A DNA stretch of 64,000 nucleotides, taken from assembly GCA_014237855.1 (NCBI GenBank), contig JABACD010000020.1, positions 25,022 to 89,021 on the forward strand. The letters run 5' to 3'. This DNA is from Planctomycetota bacterium (GTDB lineage: Bacteria > Planctomycetota > UBA1135 > GCA-002686595). Made by a program: the position numbers and the translations under genes. Under the pieces are notes generated by a model. The model worked only from the letters and a program-made list of their open reading frames with translations, had not been told where the DNA came from and searched no databases. Of the stretch, positions 1-7,419 are shown piece after piece. Numbering within the stretch: position 1 is the stretch's first letter; every line of letters starts with the position of its first letter.

Positions 1-635
1 ATCACGTTCCGAATCCGGACGACGGTTATGAAATCAGCGATGTTCAGGTCAAGGTAATCCTGGTTGCCGGCGTGGCAATGATTTGTTTCACACTGGTCAG
101 TTTTGCGGTGTCGTTCATGTACGGCAAGACCTGCGTCAACATGTATGGGCGGGTCATCGATCGACGTGATTCGAAGGGCTCGATCTCCTATCAGATCGAG
201 GTCAACTGTGAGCACATTCCGGATCTCAAGGCGATGGTCTTCCGACGCAACGCTTTTCGGGTCAAACCAGCCAGGGATAAGCCGGTTGCCGTACTCATAA
301 GCACGCAGGGCTGTCGAGAGCCACTGACTGCCCAGCTCAAGGACATCTCCAGAACCGGCCTCTCGATCGAGGTCACGCCTTCGGCCGAGAGCAAGCTCTT
401 CAGGAGCTCCCGATTGCAGCTCGGCTTCGAGCTACCAGACGACGACGAGCCCTTCTCCCTCGAAGGCATCGTCCGATATCGGCGCCTGATTGGAGCCCAC
501 GTCCGCTACGGCCTGCAGTTCGACCACCTCGATCCAAGCGTGATCGATGCCCTCGAAGAGCGCCTGCTCAAGTACATCTACAGCAGACAGGTGCAGGTGA
601 TTCAGGCTCTCAAGCACATCGCCAGCGCTGGCTAG
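1..635 (+). CDS. Membrane-anchored PilZ-domain protein, 5' end outside window
   Basis: The reading frame is open from base 3 with no stop, so the true start probably lies left of the window; a GTG at 72 is the first internal candidate. The readable part begins with about 16 residues before a hydrophobic segment (VILVAGVAMICFTLVSFAV). A PilZ domain follows, with the arginine motif RRNAFRV and the DISRTGLSIEV strand that together normally bind cyclic di-GMP. PilZ proteins change behaviour (motility, polysaccharide or secretion) when the messenger binds. The membrane anchor in front of a cytoplasmic PilZ domain suggests a membrane-located c-di-GMP effector, but the output is unknown. It converges with the gene at 643-1404. 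Confidence 0.75.
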   Translation, partial: HVPNPDDGYEISDVQVKVILVAGVAMICFTLVSFAVSFMYGKTCVNMYGRVIDRRDSKGSISYQIEVNCEHIPDLKAMVFRRNAFRVKPARDKPVAVLISTQGCREPLTAQLKDISRTGLSIEVTPSAESKLFRSSRLQLGFELPDDDEPFSLEGIVRYRRLIGAHVRYGLQFDHLDPSVIDALEERLLKYIYSRQVQVIQALKHIASAG

Positions 636-642
636 ACGAGCC

Positions 643-1404
643 TCACCCGGTACGCCTCGCGGGAAGCCAGAGCTCGGCCAGCGCCAGCAGCCCGAGCAGG
701 GCACAGCTGATCATCCAGACAGCCCCGCCCCCGACGATCATGAACACCAGATCGGCGTTGGCTCGACTCAAGAACCATCCAGCGAGATCGACCATGAGAC
801 CCAGGCCGCAGCCCGCGCTCAGCAGGCCGATCAGGCGAGCTGGGAAGCGGGTGAAGATCGCCAGGGCGACCAGCAGCAACGACAGGGTGCCCATGCCAAG
901 CGAATGGGTGTGCATCGATGCGAGCAGGATCTGCTCGTTCACCGGAGAGACCTCTCGAGAGAAGGCCTGTTTCTTGACCTCGTCGAAGTACTCCAGAGGG
1001 AGTATCGAGCCGATGCCATCACCCTCACTCGCGTTTGCGGAGTGACAGCTCAGACAGGCGGAGTCCAGGATCTCGACTGGGGCATCGTCTCCTAGATCGA
1101 GGCTGTCGTAGTCCTCGCTGATGCGGTCTCCGGCCAGCCAGTCGAGCAGGACCTGGCGTTGGGTATCTCCGAGTGTCTCCGGATGGCCGCGTTCGAGAGC
1201 CACCCTCAGGGGTGCCTGGGTCTGGATTCCATGGTAGTGCCCGACCACGTCATCAAGACTCATCCCCTCGCGCTCGTCCCGATTCTCGTGATGCTCCACG
1301 AGATGCGCCGAGGACGCGAGAAGGCCCCCGAGCAGCACGAGCACCAGAGCGCTCAAGCCAATGCGAACACCCAGGCTCAGCTGTGAGAGTCGAAAGTCGA
1401 GCAC
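643..1404 (-). CDS. Membrane protein with a single c-type haem motif
   Basis: A 253-residue protein starting at GTG 1404, three bases after the stop of the oxidoreductase upstream. It has an N-terminal membrane segment (about residues 13-33), a soluble region carrying one CLSCH haem c attachment motif near residue 117, and three or four hydrophobic segments in the C-terminal third. The haem loop is most likely periplasmic. Histidines just after the first helix (HLVEHHE) and at the start of the C-terminal membrane region (MHTHSLGMG) could be axial ligands. I do not recognise a named family. Its place directly behind two Tat-exported oxidoreductases and ApbE suggests a part in periplasmic electron transfer, which is inference. 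Confidence 0.6.
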   Translation of the reverse strand: MLDFRLSQLSLGVRIGLSALVLVLLGGLLASSAHLVEHHENRDEREGMSLDDVVGHYHGIQTQAPLRVALERGHPETLGDTQRQVLLDWLAGDRISEDYDSLDLGDDAPVEILDSACLSCHSANASEGDGIGSILPLEYFDEVKKQAFSREVSPVNEQILLASMHTHSLGMGTLSLLLVALAIFTRFPARLIGLLSAGCGLGLMVDLAGWFLSRANADLVFMIVGGGAVWMISCALLGLLALAELWLPARRTG

Positions 1405-1407
1405 GGT

Positions 1408-2649
1408 TCAGCGCAGGTCGAAGAGTTCCGGATCGATCAAGACATCGTCACCACTGGTCACCGCACGGCTGGCGCAGATCCCCACGACCGTGGCCCGATG
1501 GCCCTCTTCTGCGCTGCAGTTGACCTCGGCACCCTCGGTGCAGGCCTCGACGAAGTTGGCCAAGGCGTAGTGCACCGGCGGAGAGGGAAGCCCCACTCCT
1601 TGTTCCAGCTTGCCCTGAGCAGCGAGCTTGGTCGCGTCGGCAATCAGCGTGATGCCCTGATCGTTGTGGAAGGTCTGGCGATTGGCGTAGACCTCCCACC
1701 CCTGCGTGGGCGCGTCCGCCTCCTTGAACATCCAGCCGGCCGTCCAGGCCAGCTTGAAGCTGGCCATGGAGCCGCTGTAGACCTCGTAGCGGCCATCGTA
1801 GGAGTTCCCCAAGGTCGACTGCCAGGCCAGGTGCAGCCCATCCTCGAAGACCAGGTCACAGGCCACCGTGTCGGCGACCTCACGCCCATCCTTGTGCACC
1901 CGGACGCTGCCCGAGCCGCGCACGCCCGTCGGGTACCTGCCAAGGAACCAGTGATAGGCATCGAACTGGTGGGTGCCGAACTCACCGGGGAGGCCCAGGC
2001 TGATCCGGGGGTCGAGCCTCCAGTTGAGCGCCTTCTCACGCTCAGGGTCTGGAGATGTATTGCGCCAGGAGGTCTTCTGGAAGTTCTGTGCACGAAGCGA
2101 GACCAGGTCACGCAGGGAGCCTGACCGAAAGAAGGACCGGGCCAGCTTGTAGATCGGATTCGAGCGCGCAAGCAGCCCGACGGCGAAGACCTGATCCGAC
2201 TTGCGCGCGGCTGCGGCGAGGGCGGCGGAGTCCTCGACACTGGCTGCCAGCGGTGCCTCGCAGTAGACATGCTTGCCGGCCTCCAGCGCAGCCAGCGCCG
2301 GCTCGCGATGAAGGTGGGTGGGTGTGGCGATGACGATTGCCTGAACGCCGCTCTCCTTCTCCAGGAGTTCCTCCACCGTCGCGTAGCCGGTCAGCCCACG
2401 CACTCGGCGAGTCGCCCGCTTGAGCCGCCCGGGGTCCACGTCGCAGACAGCTGCGATCTCGACCCCCTCGATTTGTTGCAGCTCCTGCAGGATCGCGCGC
2501 CCCTGTCGGCCGGTGCCCACGATGCCCACCGACAGGGTTGTGTCCGTCCGCCGCAGCGGAGAGAGCTCCGCCAGGCTGGGGGTCAGGGCAACCGTTGCCA
2601 TGGCTCCCAGGGAATGTTGCAGGAAGTCTCTACGGTCAGATCGCGTCAT
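1408..2649 (-). CDS. Tat-exported Gfo/Idh/MocA family protein with altered EKP motif
   Basis: A 413-residue protein with a twin-arginine signal (SDRRDFLQ, then a hydrophobic stretch to about residue 25), a Rossmann NAD(P) site VGIVGTGRQGR near residue 41, and the family's C-terminal region with GTHQFDAYHW. The start at 2649 is chosen because it begins just before the Tat motif and makes an ATGA overlap with the end of apbE (stop at 2646). The family normally has Glu-Lys-Pro at the end of the nucleotide domain, with a conserved active-site lysine. Here residues 131-133 are Glu-Ala-Pro, so the lysine is missing. The protein may therefore have altered or no dehydrogenase activity. Substrate unknown. 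Confidence 0.85.
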   Translation of the reverse strand: MTRSDRRDFLQHSLGAMATVALTPSLAELSPLRRTDTTLSVGIVGTGRQGRAILQELQQIEGVEIAAVCDVDPGRLKRATRRVRGLTGYATVEELLEKESGVQAIVIATPTHLHREPALAALEAGKHVYCEAPLAASVEDSAALAAAARKSDQVFAVGLLARSNPIYKLARSFFRSGSLRDLVSLRAQNFQKTSWRNTSPDPEREKALNWRLDPRISLGLPGEFGTHQFDAYHWFLGRYPTGVRGSGSVRVHKDGREVADTVACDLVFEDGLHLAWQSTLGNSYDGRYEVYSGSMASFKLAWTAGWMFKEADAPTQGWEVYANRQTFHNDQGITLIADATKLAAQGKLEQGVGLPSPPVHYALANFVEACTEGAEVNCSAEEGHRATVVGICASRAVTSGDDVLIDPELFDLR

Positions 2650-3563
2650 GCTGGCAGGGCCTGTCCCTGTGCTGGTTGGGTTGGAAGAATGAACTGGTCG
2701 GTCAGGGTCCCCCCGGGTCGCCAGGGTTCGCCCTGAAGCGGGCCTTGACACAAGGCCTGGCAATCGGAGGGCAGGCTCAGTACCCGCTCCCCCGCCACAC
2801 ACAGGGCGGTGGACCAGGCATCGGCAAGGGAGGCACTCGTGGAGATGACGGCGGCCATCGCCGACAGCTGGCAGGGAGCGCCGGAGTGTGGATCGATGAT
2901 GTGTCCCCCCGCTGCGCTCGCGCGGCCGGTCGAAGCGGAGACCGAGAGCGCCCGATCACGTAGGACTGCGATGGGAGCGCCATCGTCTGAGGAGAGTGCC
3001 ACTCTCCAGCCCGGGAGTCCTGCAGGCGCGCCCAGCCCGAGAACCGAGCTCGTCCCACCGTGCAACAGCGCTCGCTCGACTCCATGGTCTCGCAAGACCT
3101 CCGCAGCCAGGTCCAGGGCGCGGCCCTTGGCGATACCGCCGAGATCGAGCCGCAGGCCCTCCGCTCCCAGGGAGACGCCACGTGTCTGCGGATCGAGCTG
3201 CACGGCAGAGCTCCCCCAGGACCCGGTACCTGCGCCCTCCTCTTGCGCACCACGGAAGCCGTGGCGCTCCATCAGCACCCCGAGGGTCGGATCGAAGCAA
3301 CCGTCCGATTGCACCGCCACCCTGAGGGCCTCCTCGAGGAGCTCGAAGGTTGCGGAATCAACCACGACGACCGAGCCATGAGCTTCCCGATTCACACGGG
3401 AGATGACGCTCTCCCTGGCGAAGGCGCTCCAGCTCGCCTCGCAGTGACGGATCTCCTCGAAGACCTCCTCCGCGATCCCTCTCTGACGCGCCTCTCCTTC
3501 CGCTTCGAGCACCAGCTCGAAGCGGGTCGCCATCGCGTCAGCGGCGAAGCGGGCGAGTCCCAC
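2646..3563 (-). CDS. apbE: FAD:protein FMN transferase, ApbE family
   Basis: ApbE attaches FMN from FAD to a Thr/Ser of target flavoproteins in a Mg-dependent reaction. Visible hallmarks are FAADAMATRFEL at the N-terminus, LDLGGIAKGRALD in the middle, GHIIDPHSGAP, and the ADAWSTALCV helix near the C-terminus that helps bind the metal. I place the start at GTG 3563, giving 305 residues, because upstream codons run into the preceding gene (stop at 3569) and the ApbE homology begins here. With this start there is no obvious signal peptide, unlike most ApbE proteins. Its gene sits between two Tat-exported oxidoreductases, and its stop overlaps the next start. Confidence 0.85.
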   Translation of the reverse strand: MGLARFAADAMATRFELVLEAEGEARQRGIAEEVFEEIRHCEASWSAFARESVISRVNREAHGSVVVVDSATFELLEEALRVAVQSDGCFDPTLGVLMERHGFRGAQEEGAGTGSWGSSAVQLDPQTRGVSLGAEGLRLDLGGIAKGRALDLAAEVLRDHGVERALLHGGTSSVLGLGAPAGLPGWRVALSSDDGAPIAVLRDRALSVSASTGRASAAGGHIIDPHSGAPCQLSAMAAVISTSASLADAWSTALCVAGERVLSLPSDCQALCQGPLQGEPWRPGGTLTDQFILPTQPAQGQALPA

Positions 3564-3568
3564 TCCGA

Positions 3569-4897
3569 CTAGATCGGGCTCGCGGTCATGGTCTCGGGGT
3601 CGAAGCCCCAGGCCTTTCCGTCCCACATCGAACGAGTCGCCAGGTCGACCATCACCATCACCTTGCAGGCGAATTCGACAGGGCTCTGGTTGGGCTCTCG
3701 AGTACGCACCGAGTTCATCCAATTGGCCCGCAGGGCGTGCTGAGGGGAGATGTCATCGCAGCGAATGGTCTCCTCGTCGATGTCGTCCGAGAAGATCCTC
3801 TCCGGGCGCAGGACCAGGTCCTTGCCACCCAGGTAGAGGTTGGCCTCGTGGCCGCGGATCAAGGTCTCGAGCCCCTGCTCGCTGCAGGTAGAGCCCACGA
3901 TGTGCATCACGTGCTCGTTCTCGAACTCGACATTGATGTTCACCTGGTCGTGATTCTCCATGCTCTTGTCCACGTAGTGTCCGCCCGAAGCAGCGACACG
4001 CACGGGCCAGTAGCCACCCAGCGCATAGATCATGGGCGTGGTCATGTGCACGAGCAGATCGCCGATGATGCCTGTCGACCAGGTGCGGTAGCGACGCCAG
4101 CGGTGGTAGACCTCGGTGTCCCACTCATGTACGCCCAGCGGGCCGCACCAACGCTCCCAATCGAGGTTGGGTCCGGGAACGATCTCCGGGTCGATTCCGT
4201 AGAGCCACTCGCCGTCCTTCGAGTTCCTGCAGTAGCTGGTCTGGGAGAAGATCGGCTTGCCGATTGCTCCCTCCTCGATCAGCCGACGGGCCTCGGAGTA
4301 CTTGGGGTACATCATGTACTGGGTCCCGACCTGACAGATCATGTCGTCGTTGACCTCCATCAGCTGCTTGAGCCAGAGTGCATCCTCCAGGCGCAAGGTC
4401 ATCGGCTTCTCGATGTAGCAGTCCTTGCCAGCCATGATCGCGTCGGTGACCATCTGGGCGTGCCAGTGCTCCGGAGAGGCGATCAGTACGGCGTGAATGT
4501 CGTCCCGGGCGAGCAGCTCCTCGTGGTTCTGATAGAAGTCGACCTCGATCCCCTGATCCTCGCTCAGCTTCTTCTGAGCGCGCTGCCCTCGAGGGAGCGC
4601 CACGTCACAGACCGCGACGATCTGGGCGTCAAACTCGCCATTCTTGACCTGTCCGACGATCGCATTGCAGTGCCCGGTGCCCATGCCTCCGGTGCCGATG
4701 ACACCGATGCGCAGGGGCTGGCCATCCTCGACCTGCAGTCGCTTGCCGGTATGTCTTGTTGCGACCCGGTCGTCCTTCGCACCTCCCAGTGCACTGCAAC
4801 TGGCGAGCCCAAGGCCAGCCGAGGCCAGTGCTGCGGATTGGGTCAGGAAGCTGCGACGGTCCGGGGTACGGTTCGAATTCTTGCTGAGATGAGCCAT
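3569..4897 (-). CDS. Tat-exported Gfo/Idh/MocA family oxidoreductase
   Basis: A 442-residue protein with a twin-arginine signal (TPDRRSFLTQ) followed by a hydrophobic stretch ending in GLASCSALGG, which resembles a lipoprotein cleavage site. It may therefore be an anchored periplasmic protein. The Rossmann motif IGVIGTGGMGTGH lies near residue 64, and the active-site triad Glu-Lys-Pro at residues 163-165 is intact. The C-terminal part contains IGDLLVHMTTPM. The family oxidises or reduces sugars and related polyols with NAD(P); the substrate cannot be told from sequence. Start chosen at ATG 4897, just before the Tat motif; an in-frame alternative exists at 4924. First gene of the minus-strand redox cluster. 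Confidence 0.88.
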   Translation of the reverse strand: MAHLSKNSNRTPDRRSFLTQSAALASAGLGLASCSALGGAKDDRVATRHTGKRLQVEDGQPLRIGVIGTGGMGTGHCNAIVGQVKNGEFDAQIVAVCDVALPRGQRAQKKLSEDQGIEVDFYQNHEELLARDDIHAVLIASPEHWHAQMVTDAIMAGKDCYIEKPMTLRLEDALWLKQLMEVNDDMICQVGTQYMMYPKYSEARRLIEEGAIGKPIFSQTSYCRNSKDGEWLYGIDPEIVPGPNLDWERWCGPLGVHEWDTEVYHRWRRYRTWSTGIIGDLLVHMTTPMIYALGGYWPVRVAASGGHYVDKSMENHDQVNINVEFENEHVMHIVGSTCSEQGLETLIRGHEANLYLGGKDLVLRPERIFSDDIDEETIRCDDISPQHALRANWMNSVRTREPNQSPVEFACKVMVMVDLATRSMWDGKAWGFDPETMTASPI

Positions 4898-4998
4898 GGG
4901 AGCGGGGGCTGGGCCAGTGAGCATCGGTAAGAGGGGCCAGAGTCTAGCGGATCCAGGGATTGGAACCCGGGAGAATCGTCACTCCTGCGCGCCTGGGT

Positions 4999-6150
4999 TC
5001 AGTAGCCGCGCTCGAGCACGTCCCGTGCGACGATCAGGCGCTGGATCTCGTTGGTGCCCTCGTAGATACGGGTCACACGCGCGTCGCGATAGAGGCGCTC
5101 GACCTTGTATTCCGCTGAATAGCCCATGCCACCGTGAATTTGAACGGCCCGGTCAACCACCCTGCAGAGGGCCTCGGAGGCAAACAGCTTGACCATGGCA
5201 GCCTCGCGCCCGAAGGCCTGCCCCGTGTCGCACAGCCAGGCGCTGCGGTAGACGAGACTCTCCATCGCGTAGATCTCCGTGGCAGAGTCCGCCAGCATCC
5301 ACTGCATGGCCTGGTAGCTGGAGATCGGCTTGCCGAAGGCCTCGCGCTGCTTGGCGTAGTCCACGGACATGGCCTGAGCCTCCCGAGCACATCCCAGGCA
5401 ATTCGCGCCGAGCGCCAACCGACCGCGGTCCAAGACGCCCATCGCTGTTCGGAATCCCTGTCCGACCTCTCCCAGTCGGTGGGAGTCCGAGATGCGTACG
5501 TCCTCGAAGGCCAGCGTGACCGTCCCCGATCCTCGCTGCCCCATCTTATCCTCGTTACGCCCGATCACGTAGCCGGACGACTCCGCCGGAACCAGGAAGG
5601 AGGTCACGCCACCGCTCGCCCCCTTCTCTGAATCGGTCACCGCATAGACCACGGAGAAGTCAGCGATGTCCCCCGCGGTGATCCAGACCTTCTCGCCATT
5701 GATGATCCAGTCGTCGCCGTCCCTGACCGCGGTCGTCTTCATGGCGCCCGGGTCCGAGCCTGCACCAGCCTCGGTCAGCGCGTAGGCCACGAGCTTCTTG
5801 CCGCTGGCGAAGTCAGGCAAGAAGCGCTGCTTCTGCTCCGCCGTACCGCCGACCACCACGCTCATGGCGCCGATGCTCGCGTGAGCACCGAGGGTCACGG
5901 CCACGGAGAAGTCTCCGCGAGTCAGCTCATCCATGACCACACACAGTCCGGTCTCCCCCATGCCGGCACCACCGTACTCCTCAGGAATAGCCACGCCCAA
6001 GAGCCCCAGCTCGGCCATCTGATCGATGAGCTCCCTGGGTATCGAGTGCTCTCGATCAATCTGGTCGGAGAGCGGACGGACCACGCCATCGGTGAAGTCC
6101 CTGACGGCCTCTCGGAGCATCTCGTGCTCCTCGCTGAAGTGAAAGTCCAT
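4999..6150 (-). CDS. Acyl-CoA dehydrogenase
   Basis: A full-length 383-residue flavoenzyme that introduces the alpha-beta double bond into acyl-CoA in beta-oxidation or branched-chain amino-acid breakdown. The N-terminal helical domain, the middle domain (YALTEAGAGSDPGAM, then WITAGDIADF for FAD contact) and the C-terminal domain (IHGGMGYSAEYKVERLYRDAR) are all present. The catalytic base is the glutamate in IYEGTNEIQR, about residue 364, the position used by short- and medium-chain enzymes. The exact chain length is not readable. It lies six bases behind the ACT-like gene, so the two are probably co-transcribed. An enoyl-CoA hydratase lies separately at 25102-25935. Confidence 0.93.
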   Translation of the reverse strand: MDFHFSEEHEMLREAVRDFTDGVVRPLSDQIDREHSIPRELIDQMAELGLLGVAIPEEYGGAGMGETGLCVVMDELTRGDFSVAVTLGAHASIGAMSVVVGGTAEQKQRFLPDFASGKKLVAYALTEAGAGSDPGAMKTTAVRDGDDWIINGEKVWITAGDIADFSVVYAVTDSEKGASGGVTSFLVPAESSGYVIGRNEDKMGQRGSGTVTLAFEDVRISDSHRLGEVGQGFRTAMGVLDRGRLALGANCLGCAREAQAMSVDYAKQREAFGKPISSYQAMQWMLADSATEIYAMESLVYRSAWLCDTGQAFGREAAMVKLFASEALCRVVDRAVQIHGGMGYSAEYKVERLYRDARVTRIYEGTNEIQRLIVARDVLERGY

Positions 6151-6156
6151 GGGTGA

Positions 6157-6645
6157 TCAGTCGGCAGGGTGGCGTTTGAAGTGCTCGTCGAGAACAGCAA
6201 TGGTGCTCTCCAGGAATCGCTCGTGGATGAAGAGGTGATCCCGACTGAAGCCGCAGACAGCTCCGAGCGGAACTCCGGCCGCAGCCAGGGCTGACGTGAC
6301 CCGCGCGAGGAAGCCAACCACCTCCCAGCTCATGGGCGCCCGAAACCGAATCCAGATCAGACCTGACTCCACCGAGGCCGAGGGGTGCGCCTGGAGTACC
6401 CCCGGTAGTGAGCCTTCCGGCACCAGGAGGGTGGTCTCACCACCCTCGCGGATCAGCTGCCCAGGCCCCCCCGCCAGGGCCTCGAGATCACCCGGAGAGG
6501 GCTCCTCGGGAAATCCGGTCAGGGCAAACTTGCCCGCGACGACCTCGTAGGTCATGCGCGAGAGAGCTTGGTCCAGATCGACGGCTGGCTCGGGAAGCTG
6601 CTGGCTGGAAATTGGCTGCTGGGGTCGGGAGCGATGGTCGGACAT
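6157..6645 (-). CDS. ACT-like domain protein
   Basis: A 162-residue soluble protein. After a glutamine/proline-rich start it shows a strand (TYEVVAGKFALTGF), a central TTLLVPEG segment, and a C-terminal region with a helix (SWEVVGFLARVTSALAAAGVP) then strands (GAVCGFSRDHLFIHE). This resembles the paired ACT-type small-molecule binding proteins found in many bacteria, which usually carry no catalytic residues. Start at ATG 6645; a TTG at 6675 is less likely. It precedes the acyl-CoA dehydrogenase by six bases, so it could be a regulator or ligand-sensing partner, but this is not established. The family assignment is by pattern only. Confidence 0.6.
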   Translation of the reverse strand: MSDHRSRPQQPISSQQLPEPAVDLDQALSRMTYEVVAGKFALTGFPEEPSPGDLEALAGGPGQLIREGGETTLLVPEGSLPGVLQAHPSASVESGLIWIRFRAPMSWEVVGFLARVTSALAAAGVPLGAVCGFSRDHLFIHERFLESTIAVLDEHFKRHPAD

Positions 6646-6726
6646 GCTGGACGCAGAATAGCCGGTAGTGGGCAACCCTCAGTGTCGATACTGTGCAAGG
6701 CTTCAGGCTTCTCCACGAATCTTCCC

Positions 6727-7386
6727 ATGAAACCCCGACCGATACTCCTCGCCTACGTGCTGATCGCTGGCGGGACCCTGCTCATCATCATGCGGGCGAA
6801 CCGGGATTCTGACCCTAGTCAGGTGGGGACCAGCGAGCTGCTCGAGCCTCCCTCAGCCCAGGGAAATGCGAGCCAGCGTGAGAGCCTGGACTCGCTTACC
6901 GGCCCCTCTGGTAGGCAGCAAGTCGAGACAGCCGAGACCAACCGTGAGAAGGCGCCCAGTCAGGCCTCAGCCGAGGGCTCAGCCCTTGAATCAGATCACG
7001 AGGCCGTGACTCGCCGGAACCGCGAATTGATGCTCAAGGTCCGCGAGGAGAAAATCAAGGCGCAGATGGAGAAGAGGTCAGTGCTGATAGCCGACCAGCT
7101 GGGGCTGGGCACAGATGCGCACCTCAAGATCCTGCAGGTCTATCTCATGGAGCGGAAGAAGATCGAGATCATCAGGGAGGAGTATGCCCGTGCACTGAAC
7201 AAGGCCGCGAACCTGAAGATGAGGGGGGAGCTAGCGGCCCTGAAGGACTGGCGTCGGGGACGCTGGGAGTCGCTCTTCGGAGCGCAGGCAGCTGAGGCCA
7301 TCGAGGGCTTCAGCGAGTATGCCATCATCGAGAGCCAGGGATTCGACCCAGCGGACTACAACATCAAGCAGGACAAGGACGAGTAG
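6727..7386 (+). CDS. Membrane-anchored coiled-coil protein of unknown function
   Basis: A 219-residue protein with an N-terminal hydrophobic segment (ILLAYVLIAGGTLLIIM, about residues 6-22). A low-complexity Ser/Glu/Gln-rich linker to about residue 90 follows, then a charged helical region (for example REEKIKAQMEKRSVLIADQ and MERKKIEIIREEYARALN) that looks like a coiled coil. The probable topology is one membrane anchor with the body in the periplasm. It resembles the small anchored helical proteins seen near beta-oxidation or secretion genes, but I recognise no family. Start at ATG 6727 chosen because the signal-anchor begins there. Confidence 0.6.
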   Translation: MKPRPILLAYVLIAGGTLLIIMRANRDSDPSQVGTSELLEPPSAQGNASQRESLDSLTGPSGRQQVETAETNREKAPSQASAEGSALESDHEAVTRRNRELMLKVREEKIKAQMEKRSVLIADQLGLGTDAHLKILQVYLMERKKIEIIREEYARALNKAANLKMRGELAALKDWRRGRWESLFGAQAAEAIEGFSEYAIIESQGFDPADYNIKQDKDE

Positions 7387-7419
7387 GCGCCGGTGCCGGG
7401 CAGCAGCAGCTGGGCTCAA

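Noticed and set aside
3737..4930. Long plus-strand open frame (397 codons) opposite the Tat oxidoreductase
   Set aside because: It lies entirely antisense to a well-supported gene with clear family motifs; its composition (runs of Val/Leu/Asp) is what GC-rich antisense frames give and no domain is visible.
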